Shown here piece after piece: positions 16,829 through 24,923 of a DNA stretch of 64,000 nt (position 1 is its first letter; each line of letters starts with the position of its first letter). The position numbers and the translations under genes were made by a program. This stretch comes from Carboxylicivirga linearis (GTDB lineage Bacteria > Bacteroidota > Bacteroidia > Bacteroidales > Marinilabiliaceae): assembly GCF_018271995.1 (NCBI RefSeq), contig NZ_JAGUCO010000001.1, positions 682,001-746,000 on the forward strand, written 5' to 3'. The notes under the pieces were generated by a model. The model was given only the letters and a program-made list of their open reading frames with translations. It was not told the DNA's origin and did not search any database.

Positions 16829-19147
16829 ATGAAGAGGCAGTATATATTATGTGCTTTCCGAAGCATCAAAAGAAATAAAATACCCAGCTTTATTAACATT
16901 GTTGGTTTAGCTATTGGATTAAGTACTGCTCTTTTTGCTTTACTATTCTCATACTATGAGTTTACATACGAAAGAGGGCATGATAAATATGAGCAAATAG
17001 CGAAGGTAATCACCTTTGGTAATTTTGGTGCTTTCTCGGAATTGCCAAGTAGTTTTCCACAAACTGCCATTGATTTACCAGCTAACTTTCCCGAAATAAC
17101 AGATGGGGTATGTAGCTTTCAATTACCTTCTATCTTTTTTAAAGATAATGTGCCTTTAACCGAATCAAATATTGTATTGGCGCAGGAAAGATTCATGGAA
17201 ATTTTTACATATCAATTTATCTCAGGACAGATTTATTCTGATGATGATGAGTCTTTATGCCTATCGGAGTCAATGGCAAAGAAATATTTTGGCAAAAATA
17301 ATGCTGTAGGCAAGTTGTTGAAGGCGAATTTAAATGGTCATGAAGTAATGCTGACTGTAGCTGGCGTTTTTAAAGATCTACCGGGTAATACACATTTAAA
17401 AACCGATGCTATTGTATCGTGGAATTTGGCTAAACAGGTTTTGAACAATCCCGAAGGTTACCTTACAACCGATTACGATATTTACTGTTTGGTAACTCCT
17501 CATACAGATATAAAAAAGCTGAACAAGAAGATTGCGACTAATTTTAAATTTCCATCAAAAATTGAAGATTGTACGGTTGCATTAATGCCTATCACTGACT
17601 TTCACTTGAACAGTGTTTTCGAAAATAATAAAGCCAATTTATACATATTGTTTATTGGTGGATTATTATCCTTGATGCTATCCATATTAAATTACGTTAG
17701 TCAGTCATCCATAATGTATACCACTCGCATAAAGGAAGTAGGTATACGCCTTTCGAATGGCGCTAAAGCAAAAGATATTTTTAGTCAGTTTATGACCGAT
17801 ACTGCAGTGGTTACATTGCTAGGGTTTGGACTGGCTCTGGTAATTGTATATCAAGGTTTGCCCTATTTTAATTCGATGATGGATACAGATTTAACCTTAC
17901 TCTTTAATTCAACAGTGATGGGTTTAATTGCTGTTCTTTTTATCATCACAGTGTTTCTGGCCGGATTCTATCCTTCAATGCTAATGTCGAGATTCAAGCC
18001 CGTGTTATTATTGAGGTCATCGTTTGGTGACACAACAGGTAAAAGCCGAATACGCAATGTAATGTCAACCTCTCAGTTTGTTGTGGCAATTTTATTAATT
18101 CAGCTAATGATCGTTAGCCATAAGCAAGCCGGATATTTAGACCGTGATGAGGTGGTTGGGTTTAATGCTGATAATGTAATAAGCATTAATGGCCATAATT
18201 GGGGCGATTTGAATAAAATAAAAAGTGAAGTATTACTGAATACGGCAATTGAATCTGTAACCTGGAGCCAGAATATGCCGGCTATGCAAGCCAGTTTTAC
18301 TTCTAATTGGAAGATGGAAGATAATACTCAAATGACAAATATGTTTGTTTGCGAAGCCGACTTTTTAAATCTGTTTCATATTCGTATGAATAAAGGGCGC
18401 TTTTTCTTGTCCGATCGTGAAACAGATAAAGACAACTCAATTGTGATAAATGAATTAATGGCTAGTAACATGGGATGGGACGAACCTTTAGGTAAACAAT
18501 TGATGGTATGGGATAAAATGTATACCGTAATTGGGGTAGTAAGTAATTATATGGCTGCGCCGCCTATATTTGAAGATACTCCTTTAATTATAAGGCGTGC
18601 TGGCAATAAGGCAAACCGACTTATTTTTCGCATCAATCCCGGTAAAAAGAAAGAAGCCTATGAGCATATTACACATGTTTTGCGTGAAGCTAATCCCAAT
18701 TATCCAATTAACTTAAAATCGTACGAAGATTCAACATCACAAGGAGCTAAATCATTTTATAGAACGGTAACATTAATCAACATTTTCGTGTTAATTGTTA
18801 TTCTCAATGCTTTTCTGTCGCTTTTTGGTTTATCGTATTTTATTGCTGAGCGTAATAAAAAGCAAATAGGGATTAACAAAATATTTGGTGCATCGGTAGC
18901 TACCATCTATTGGAAGCTCTCGAAGAATTTGATGCTTCGTTTTGCTATTGCATTTATTATTGTTACACCCATATCGTATTTTATAAGTAACCAATACCTT
19001 ACAACCTTTTCGTATCAAATACCTATAACAGCCGATATATATATTATTAGTGGTTGTTTAGTTTTGATGATGCTGTTGGTTTCAACGGGTTTTAAAATTA
19101 TTACAGCTGCTAATCGAAACCCTGTAGATGCCTTACGTTACGAATAA
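16829..19147 (+). CDS. MacB/FtsX-type ABC transporter permease (array member 4)
   Basis: 772 residues with the array's two-unit architecture: N-terminal helix about 20-42, helices around 270-400, a further helix near 415-430 and three C-terminal helices. The tail is NPVDALRYE. It is the first gene of a second transcription block that has its own operator and sigma-54-like promoter (16687-16798). The next permease begins 37 bp after its stop. Substrate unknown; shared control with the first block suggests a common or stepwise export function. Confidence 0.86.
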   Translation: MKRQYILCAFRSIKRNKIPSFINIVGLAIGLSTALFALLFSYYEFTYERGHDKYEQIAKVITFGNFGAFSELPSSFPQTAIDLPANFPEITDGVCSFQLPSIFFKDNVPLTESNIVLAQERFMEIFTYQFISGQIYSDDDESLCLSESMAKKYFGKNNAVGKLLKANLNGHEVMLTVAGVFKDLPGNTHLKTDAIVSWNLAKQVLNNPEGYLTTDYDIYCLVTPHTDIKKLNKKIATNFKFPSKIEDCTVALMPITDFHLNSVFENNKANLYILFIGGLLSLMLSILNYVSQSSIMYTTRIKEVGIRLSNGAKAKDIFSQFMTDTAVVTLLGFGLALVIVYQGLPYFNSMMDTDLTLLFNSTVMGLIAVLFIITVFLAGFYPSMLMSRFKPVLLLRSSFGDTTGKSRIRNVMSTSQFVVAILLIQLMIVSHKQAGYLDRDEVVGFNADNVISINGHNWGDLNKIKSEVLLNTAIESVTWSQNMPAMQASFTSNWKMEDNTQMTNMFVCEADFLNLFHIRMNKGRFFLSDRETDKDNSIVINELMASNMGWDEPLGKQLMVWDKMYTVIGVVSNYMAAPPIFEDTPLIIRRAGNKANRLIFRINPGKKKEAYEHITHVLREANPNYPINLKSYEDSTSQGAKSFYRTVTLINIFVLIVILNAFLSLFGLSYFIAERNKKQIGINKIFGASVATIYWKLSKNLMLRFAIAFIIVTPISYFISNQYLTTFSYQIPITADIYIISGCLVLMMLLVSTGFKIITAANRNPVDALRYE

Positions 19148-19184
19148 AAATTCCCTTAATTAAATATGACAAAATCTGAACTAA

Positions 19185-21506
19185 ATGAATATATTAAAAA
19201 CTATCAAAAGTAACCTTCGCGTATCCAAACGAATTAAGGCCTTTAACCTTCTTGGTTTAAGTATTTCATTTGGGGTATTTATAATTCTGGCTTTATACAT
19301 CTACAATGAATACACCTTCGACTCAAATAATCAAAAGTCTGAGAATATCTATTTGATAGAAATAAATAATTTAAATCAAGGAAGGAAGCATCCTTTTTTG
19401 CCCAATCCATTAGGTGATTATGTTGAAGATCAGTTGGGCGATATCAAGAGTCATTGTACTATAAAGTCTTGGGACGGAATGTATTCAAAGAAGAGTGATA
19501 TTGAAAATACATTTGATTTGTCATTATTTTCCGTTGATTCAACCTTTACCAGTTTTTTTACATTCAATATTATCAGAGGCAATAAAACACCTCTGTATGG
19601 CAAGGATAAAATTATCCTTTCTCAATCTGCAGCCACAAGAATATTTGGTGATGAAGACCCTATTGGTAAGCAGATCCTTAAAAATTACAGAGAACCTCTT
19701 ACCGTTGAAGCAGTTTATGAAGATTTACCTGTGAATAGTTCATTTTATGCGCAAGATGGCTTTTGCAGTTTTATAACATACAATTGGGTGAATGAATGGA
19801 GTGAATGGAGTTTCTTCTCCTTTGTAAAGCTTGCCGATGGGGCAAATGTTGATGCTGTAAACGCTAAATTAAACCAGTTGGATAAAATGCAAGATAATTG
19901 CTATGATGATGATGGTGAACAAATACGTCAGTTATCCTTGACACCCTTATCTGATTTGCATTTCAAAAGTGCATTTGGTAATGGTAATATTAAACTGGTT
20001 AATACGCTATTGATAGTATCTATACTACTGTTGGTTATGGCTTTTGTTAATTACCTGAACTTTTCATTTGCGGACTTACCCAAACGGATAAAGAATGTTA
20101 GTTTGAGAAAGATAAGTGGAGGATCCCGAAATGAAATTTATCTATACGATTCCTTTGTTGCTGGTTTTATAATAACTGTTGCCTTTATTATTGGACTGGG
20201 GATTGCTCAAAATATTTTACATCTGTATCCCGATTTGTTTGGGTATGAAATTAAAATGAGTTCTAATTTTTCGTTGTTGTTAGTTTTATACCTACTGCTA
20301 TTCGTTTTTGGTGTTGCATTGTATTTATTATCTACGGGTGTCCTCAACAGGGTTGAACCAATTAAAGCATTAAAAGGAATGGTTCCTTTATCTATCAAAA
20401 GAGGTACATCAAAACAGATATTGCCGGTAATGCAATATGTGGTTGCCATTACTCTGTTGGCAGGAGTACTTCTCATCTACAAGCAACTGGATTTTATTAA
20501 GAACTACGATTTGGGTTTTGAGAAGGAAAATATACTGGTATTACGAACTACCGGTGATATAACTAAAAGTGAAGATACTTTCGCTGATGAGCTACTTAAA
20601 AACCCTAACATAAGTGATTATGCTTATTCTCAATTTGTTCCCGGAGAAGTAGGAATGGGATGGGGACGTAGCATAGACGGTAAAATAGTTAACTACAAAG
20701 CCTGGCCGGTTGATGAACGATATTTGAATTTCATGGGATTTGAAATTGTGAATGGACGATCCTTCTTATCTAATATAAAGTCTGATGAAAATAACTTTAT
20801 ATTTAATGAAGCAGCAGTTACAAAGTTTGGTTGGCAGGAAAATATCATTGGAAAGAAGATGCCTGGTTTTGATTTTGAAGGCGATGTTGTTGGTGTGGTG
20901 AAGGATATGAAGTATGCTTCATTGTACGAAGAGGTGCAACCAATGTGTTTCTGGTTAACATCTACTCGTCACAATTGTTTGAGTTTAAAAGTGTCTGGAA
21001 ATAATTTGGCTCAAACAATCAACTATATCGAAGAAACTTATTCCAAGTTCGAAAAAAGGTTTCCAATAAACTATTTCTTTTTAGACGAGTCGTTAAACAA
21101 ACAGTACCTGCAATCCGAAAAGCAAGGAAGGTTAATTATTTATGCCAGTATTATTGCACTTTTTATAGCATTGATAGGTTCGCTGGGTATGGTTATCTAT
21201 TCATGCGAATATAGAGTGAAGGAAATAGGCGTAAGAAAAGCTAACGGTGCTAGAGCTATAGAGATAGTTAAGCTTTTAAATAAATCAATTATAACTCAAG
21301 TATTGATTGCTTTTGTATTAGCATTACCTTTAATTTATTATGCTTTGTCGAAATGGTTGGAAAGCTTTGCTTTTAAAACAGAAGTTAGTTGGTGGATTTA
21401 TCTATTATCAGGCTTTATGGTTTTGGTAATTACTATTGCCTCCATTAGCTGGCAAAGCTGGCGCGCAGCAACACGCAACCCAATAGAAGCACTACGTTAC
21501 GAATAA
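19185..21506 (+). CDS. MacB/FtsX-type ABC transporter permease (array member 5)
   Basis: 773 residues with the N-terminal helix at about 20-42, two periplasmic domains, the FtsX-type motif YRVKEIGVRKANGAR before the last helices, and the tail NPIEALRYE. It lies between permease 4 (37 bp upstream) and a canonical ATPase gene (37 bp downstream), so permeases 4 and 5 and that ATPase probably form a transporter, possibly with a permease heterodimer. Confidence 0.86.
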   Translation: MNILKTIKSNLRVSKRIKAFNLLGLSISFGVFIILALYIYNEYTFDSNNQKSENIYLIEINNLNQGRKHPFLPNPLGDYVEDQLGDIKSHCTIKSWDGMYSKKSDIENTFDLSLFSVDSTFTSFFTFNIIRGNKTPLYGKDKIILSQSAATRIFGDEDPIGKQILKNYREPLTVEAVYEDLPVNSSFYAQDGFCSFITYNWVNEWSEWSFFSFVKLADGANVDAVNAKLNQLDKMQDNCYDDDGEQIRQLSLTPLSDLHFKSAFGNGNIKLVNTLLIVSILLLVMAFVNYLNFSFADLPKRIKNVSLRKISGGSRNEIYLYDSFVAGFIITVAFIIGLGIAQNILHLYPDLFGYEIKMSSNFSLLLVLYLLLFVFGVALYLLSTGVLNRVEPIKALKGMVPLSIKRGTSKQILPVMQYVVAITLLAGVLLIYKQLDFIKNYDLGFEKENILVLRTTGDITKSEDTFADELLKNPNISDYAYSQFVPGEVGMGWGRSIDGKIVNYKAWPVDERYLNFMGFEIVNGRSFLSNIKSDENNFIFNEAAVTKFGWQENIIGKKMPGFDFEGDVVGVVKDMKYASLYEEVQPMCFWLTSTRHNCLSLKVSGNNLAQTINYIEETYSKFEKRFPINYFFLDESLNKQYLQSEKQGRLIIYASIIALFIALIGSLGMVIYSCEYRVKEIGVRKANGARAIEIVKLLNKSIITQVLIAFVLALPLIYYALSKWLESFAFKTEVSWWIYLLSGFMVLVITIASISWQSWRAATRNPIEALRYE

Positions 21507-21543
21507 AGAACCCTAAAAAAGAAATTAAAAAAAACTCACAAAT

Positions 21544-22257
21544 ATGTTACAAACAAAGAATCTACAAAAGATATTCAGAACAGAGGAAGTTGAAACAACG
21601 GCTTTAAATAATGTGAATATTCATGTGAAGAAAGGCGAATTTGTTGCCATTATGGGACCATCAGGTTGTGGTAAATCAACTTTGCTGAATATTATTGGCT
21701 TGCTGGATAATCCATCGGAAGGCGAATTGTATTTTGATGGCTTGGAAATCTCGAAGTTCAAAGAACGTCAGCGTACTGATTTACGTAAAGGAAACATTGG
21801 ATTTGTATTCCAAAGTTTTAACCTGATTGATGAATTAACCGTTTTTGAAAACATCGAGATGCCTTTGATCTACCTGAAATTATCGGCCAAGGAGCGCAGA
21901 GAGCGTGTACAAAAAGTAATGGAGCGTATGCAAATAGCTCATCGTGCCAAACACTTTCCTCAACAATTATCGGGTGGTCAGCAACAAAGGGTTGCCTTTG
22001 CTCGTGCTGTAGTAGCCAATCCTAAATTGATATTAGCCGATGAGCCTACAGGTAACTTGGATTCGAAAAACGGAGCAGAAGTAATGAATCTGTTACGTCA
22101 GCTAAACGAAGAAGGAACCACCGTTGTAATGGTGACTCACTCTGCCGAACATGCCGAGTATGCACACCGCACCATCAACCTTTTTGACGGACATATTGTA
22201 ACCGAGAAAATGAATGGATCTATGGCACCTAAAAACCTGGTTAACGAAAATATTTAA
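21544..22257 (+). CDS. ABC transporter ATPase, LolD/MacB type (canonical)
   Basis: 237 residues with Walker A GPSGCGKST, signature LSGGQQQRVAFARA, Walker B LILADEPTGN, D-loop NLDS and H-loop VTHSAEH, all intact. It is the last transporter gene of the array and the likely motor for permeases 4 and 5. It may also serve permeases of the first block, whose own ATPase has an altered D-loop. Confidence 0.93.
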   Translation: MLQTKNLQKIFRTEEVETTALNNVNIHVKKGEFVAIMGPSGCGKSTLLNIIGLLDNPSEGELYFDGLEISKFKERQRTDLRKGNIGFVFQSFNLIDELTVFENIEMPLIYLKLSAKERRERVQKVMERMQIAHRAKHFPQQLSGGQQQRVAFARAVVANPKLILADEPTGNLDSKNGAEVMNLLRQLNEEGTTVVMVTHSAEHAEYAHRTINLFDGHIVTEKMNGSMAPKNLVNENI

Positions 22258-22367
22258 AGGCTAAAAACAATTTATGATAGCGTTTAATAAATTATTTTCT
22301 TCTGCCATCTGCCTAAAAATCTGTTGAACTATTATATATTTAAGTCGTCAAACATAAAATAATTACT

Positions 22368-22820
22368 ATGAAAAGACTTAATGTATTAGCAGCTCTGTTT
22401 TTAGTGTTAGCTGTTAGTGTTAATGCCCAAACCAAAGTGGAAACACTTACTGAATTTTTAGACGGAATTATCAAATTTGAGAATACTACCATTCAGGAAG
22501 GAACGCCCATAGCTGACATCAAAGAATTGGCAGCAGCTCAGGCTGATAAAGTGATGGATTTGAATAAAGAAACCATAGCAGAAGCATTGGAAACAGCCAA
22601 AGATTATCATTTCTGTGTTATTACAGTAGGTGTTCATACCATTGCACGCATTACCGATATAGAAAACTGCCAGCAAAGTGGCTCGTGGGGTCAGTGCATG
22701 CCAATGGGTGAGGGATATGTTCAAAAAGGTGGACTTACTGTTAAAAACGATTACCTGAATAATATAATTGGTATTCCAAGTAGTCAGGAGCGAAAAGTAT
22801 ATTTCTTTATGAAAAAATAA
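22368..22820 (+). CDS. Small secreted protein of unknown function
   Basis: 150 residues. The first 21 (MKRLNVLAALFLVLAVSVNAQ) form a clear signal peptide, so the protein is periplasmic or secreted. The mature part (about 129 residues) begins with a helical acidic region and carries three cysteines (in YHFCVI, ENCQQ and GQCMP). I do not recognise a family. It lies 110 bp after the ABC array on the same strand and before a strong terminator, so it may be the last gene of that unit or have its own promoter. Confidence 0.6.
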   Translation: MKRLNVLAALFLVLAVSVNAQTKVETLTEFLDGIIKFENTTIQEGTPIADIKELAAAQADKVMDLNKETIAEALETAKDYHFCVITVGVHTIARITDIENCQQSGSWGQCMPMGEGYVQKGGLTVKNDYLNNIIGIPSSQERKVYFFMKK

Positions 22821-22842
22821 AAGCAAATTATACAGCATAAAC

Positions 22843-22876
22843 AAAAAGCAGGTTCGACTATCGGATCTGCTTTTTT
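22843..22876 (+). terminator. Rho-independent terminator of the permease array
   Basis: AAAAAGCAG pairs with CTGCTTTTTT across a short loop with further partial pairing, ending in a T run. It closes the array and the small secreted protein gene. Confidence 0.8.
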
Positions 22877-22904
22877 GGTTTGCCTCGCATGCAAACTAAT
22901 CCGT

Positions 22905-23115
22905 CAGTTTGGAAGAAAACTGAGTTGCCTAATCGGAAGGAAGACAATATGAAGCCAAGTGCGCTGTTGGCAACGACAGGGTCCGAACATAGCGGAATGG
23001 TGGCTTTGAGAAACGAGAAGTTGTACCTGAAGCCATAAGTTCGTCAACGGTGCGCAGCAATCGCCTCAAACCTAAAGATTTTTGATGTCCCTGGCTGACG
23101 ACCTACTCTTTCACA
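22905..23115. other. G+C-richer non-coding island of unknown origin
   Basis: About 210 bp visibly richer in G+C than the surrounding intergenic DNA, with no long reading frame. It begins with a small hairpin (CAGTTT/AAACTG). On the minus strand its last part reads GTGTGAAAGAGTAGGTCGTC followed by AGCCAGGGA. This resembles the 3' end of bacterial 5S rRNA (from memory, GTGGGAGAGTAGGTCGTCGCCAG), but the rest of a 5S gene is not recognisable. It could be an RNA-gene relic or another repeat family. Confidence 0.35.
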
Positions 23116-23233
23116 CATTATTGTTAACTAAATTTTCCGATATATTTATTGAGCAATAATAGATCATTCACTTCTTTTCCCTACACTCTTTTTCGGCCTC
23201 ATTAGGGATGATTATTAGATAGCAGTAGTTCAT

Positions 23234-23373
23234 TAGTAAGACCGGGAAGCTCGGAGCTTGCCTCCGAGATCACCCGGCCGCACTTAAGAGCTACAATAGC
23301 AAATGATCAGCACTAATGCAGCCGCGGCCTTTTTTGTTTACTTTTTTTGACTGTTGAAAAAAAGTAAAAGCCT
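23234..23373. repeat. Dispersed structured repeat, copy B
   Basis: The 53-bp core (23234-23286) shares its first 18 and last 20 bases with the core at 1799-1851. The inner hairpin here is perfect (CTCGGAG/CTCCGAG). About 50 bp later comes a perfect 12-bp hairpin, TTTACTTTTTTT (23337-23348) with AAAAAAAGTAAA (23357-23368), bracketed by GGCC and AGCC, at a position equivalent to the second hairpin of copy A. Confidence 0.7.
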
Positions 23374-23594
23374 TGCCGGCTTGAGGCAAAAAAATCAAAA
23401 GAATAGCTAAACAGTATGATGGCATTTAATACAATACTTAAAAGAAAAATGAAGGTTATGTATTAGCACTGTATATCTTGAACAATAAAGTATTAAAAGA
23501 GTAGGCTGACGACAGGCAGGTTTTTCTAAAAAAGGAATAATAGAATTCTTTACTTAAGCTTCTATGGCTTCAACTTTTTGTTCATATATTTTTA

Positions 23595-23828
23595 TAATGC
23601 GAATCAATAGTTCAAATTGTTTTATAGTAAAGTTCAACCCACTTTCGGGGTTTTATCATTAGTCAAATAGTCACCCCGCGCTCCGCACGAGGCTATTATT
23701 GTTAATGTCCTTCAGACATTTTCAAATCCTGAAAGGATTTAATAAGAATAGCCACGGGTGGAACCCGTGGAATATGAACGTATTATAAAGGAACCCCAAA
23801 GTGGGTTCAACTGCTGATTCGCATTTAT
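23595..23828. repeat. Multi-hairpin palindromic element with inverted ends
   Basis: The outer ends ATAATGCGAATCA (left) and TGATTCGCATTTAT (right) are inverted. Inside them lies a second inverted pair, about 20 bp each, at 23632-23652 and 23792-23811. Within these are nested hairpins: GGCTATT/AATAGCC, AATGTCCTTCAGACATT, AAATCCTGAAAGGATTT and CCACGGGTGGAACCCGTGG. No coding frame is present. This organisation suggests a non-autonomous mobile repeat (MITE/REP-like) or a structured RNA. Confidence 0.6.
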
Positions 23829-24026
23829 AATTCAAAAGTATTCACGATTTTCGTTTCACTACAATTGCCTTCAGCTCAAAGGTCTGCCGGTGGATGGTAG
23901 ACTGGTTTATTAATCTAAATTTTAAACCAATGCAGTAAGAGACCTTTATGAAATAGAGTGCTTATGTGCTTGCTTTTTCCTGTTAAGAAGCTTAAATTAG
24001 TTAAGCATTTACATGCAATATTAACT

Positions 24027-24099
24027 GGGGTTAAAAAAGATTATAACCCGGTTAATATAAATGAAAGACCCGGTTAAAATAGATTATAACCCCGGTTAA
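24027..24099. promoter_or_regulatory. Tandem GGTTA...TAACC repeats before the HU-like gene
   Basis: Two near-identical units, GGGTTAAAAAAGATTATAACCC-like and CGGTTAAAATAGATTATAACCCCG-like, lie in direct repeat (about 24027-24055 and 24069-24099). Each is itself an inverted repeat (GGTTA/TAACC). They end 45 bp before the ATG of the HU-like gene, so they could be operators, perhaps for autoregulation. Confidence 0.45.
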
Positions 24100-24143
24100 A
24101 TAATTAATGAAATACTTATCCGTATTTAAACAAATACTTACTT

Positions 24144-24533
24144 ATGGCTTTAAAGTACAAGATTATTAAACAAGAAGTAGTTGATAAGGTTGGGATTACA
24201 AAAGATGTTTACTATGCTAGAGCATGTGACAGAAGTAAGGTTGATTTGAATGAATTATCAAAATTAATTTCAAGAATGTCGACTGTGTCGCGTGCTGATA
24301 TTATTGGCGTACTAACTGCCTTTAGCGATATTATACCATCTCTTTTAACTGAAAACCGAACGGTTCAACTGGGCGAGTTGGGTACTTTCAGCCTGCATAT
24401 GAAGAGTGATTGTGTAGATTCGAAGGAAGAAGTTACCTGGCGTTGTATAAAAGATGTGAATATTCGCTTTAGAGTGGGTAAAGAATTGAAGAATCAATTG
24501 AAGGATATTCATTTTCAAAGGGTGGATGAGTAG
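24144..24533 (+). CDS. HU-like DNA-binding protein (HU-HIG type)
   Basis: 129 residues. The pattern of helices followed by a short strand with 'TVQLGELGTFSL' and 'IRFRVGKEL' matches Bacteroidota HU-related proteins with an N-terminal extension (HU-HIG family). They bind DNA and are thought to have nucleoid or regulatory roles. The gene stands alone between repeat-rich non-coding regions. Confidence 0.8.
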   Translation: MALKYKIIKQEVVDKVGITKDVYYARACDRSKVDLNELSKLISRMSTVSRADIIGVLTAFSDIIPSLLTENRTVQLGELGTFSLHMKSDCVDSKEEVTWRCIKDVNIRFRVGKELKNQLKDIHFQRVDE

Positions 24534-24687
24534 TATCAGGTCGGAAGACTGAGGACCGATGTGGGAAGTTAATTGCTTAGCGGACTTTTTTTTATTCGGA
24601 CTTCGGACTCAGTGCTTTTCACTGATGAATTGCCGAACTGTTAATGAGCTATCAGCTAGTAGCCAGCAGCTAACAGCCAACATCTAA

Positions 24688-24774
24688 ACAGTCCCGGAGG
24701 GACGCCTGTACAAGCACAGTACGTAATTGCTGTGAAGGGATTCATCACGGATAGAGTCCTGCAAGGACGACTGT
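24688..24774. repeat. Cluster of GTCC...GGAC hairpins
   Basis: GTCCCGGAGGGAC (24691-24703), CACAG/CTGTG (24716-24734) and GTCCTGCAAGGAC (24756-24768) are consecutive hairpins, closed by the outer pair ACAGTC (24688) and GACTGT (24769). It lies in the 390-bp gap after the HU-like gene; the rest of that gap shows only short GGACT-rich direct repeats. Confidence 0.5.
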
Positions 24775-24899
24775 AGCTAGATCCAAATCAAAAGAATTCA
24801 AGTTAAAAGTCAAAAGTTAAAAAAACATCTGATTTATATCGATCGGACTTCGTGCTCCGGACTCCGGACTTTTCCCTCTTCTGTCTTCAAACAAATCCA

Positions 24900-24907
24900 T
24901 ATCTTTG
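24900..24907 (+). promoter_or_regulatory. -7 promoter box of the DUF3810 gene
   Basis: TATCTTTG fits TAnnTTTG exactly and lies 16 bp before ATG 24924. No convincing -33 box was found. Confidence 0.35.
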
Positions 24908-24923
24908 TTACAAAATAGCAACT

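Noticed and set aside
23000-23115. A complete 5S rRNA gene on the minus strand
   Set aside because: Only about 25 bases resemble the 3' end; the conserved remainder and the partner strand of the stem are missing.
23595-24780. A CRISPR array in the repeat-rich gap
   Set aside because: The repeats are nested hairpins of different sequence, not regularly spaced identical repeats with spacers, and no cas genes are present.
24852-24923. Upstream extension of the DUF3810 gene
   Set aside because: A -7 promoter box lies inside it and the extension spoils the membrane N-terminus.
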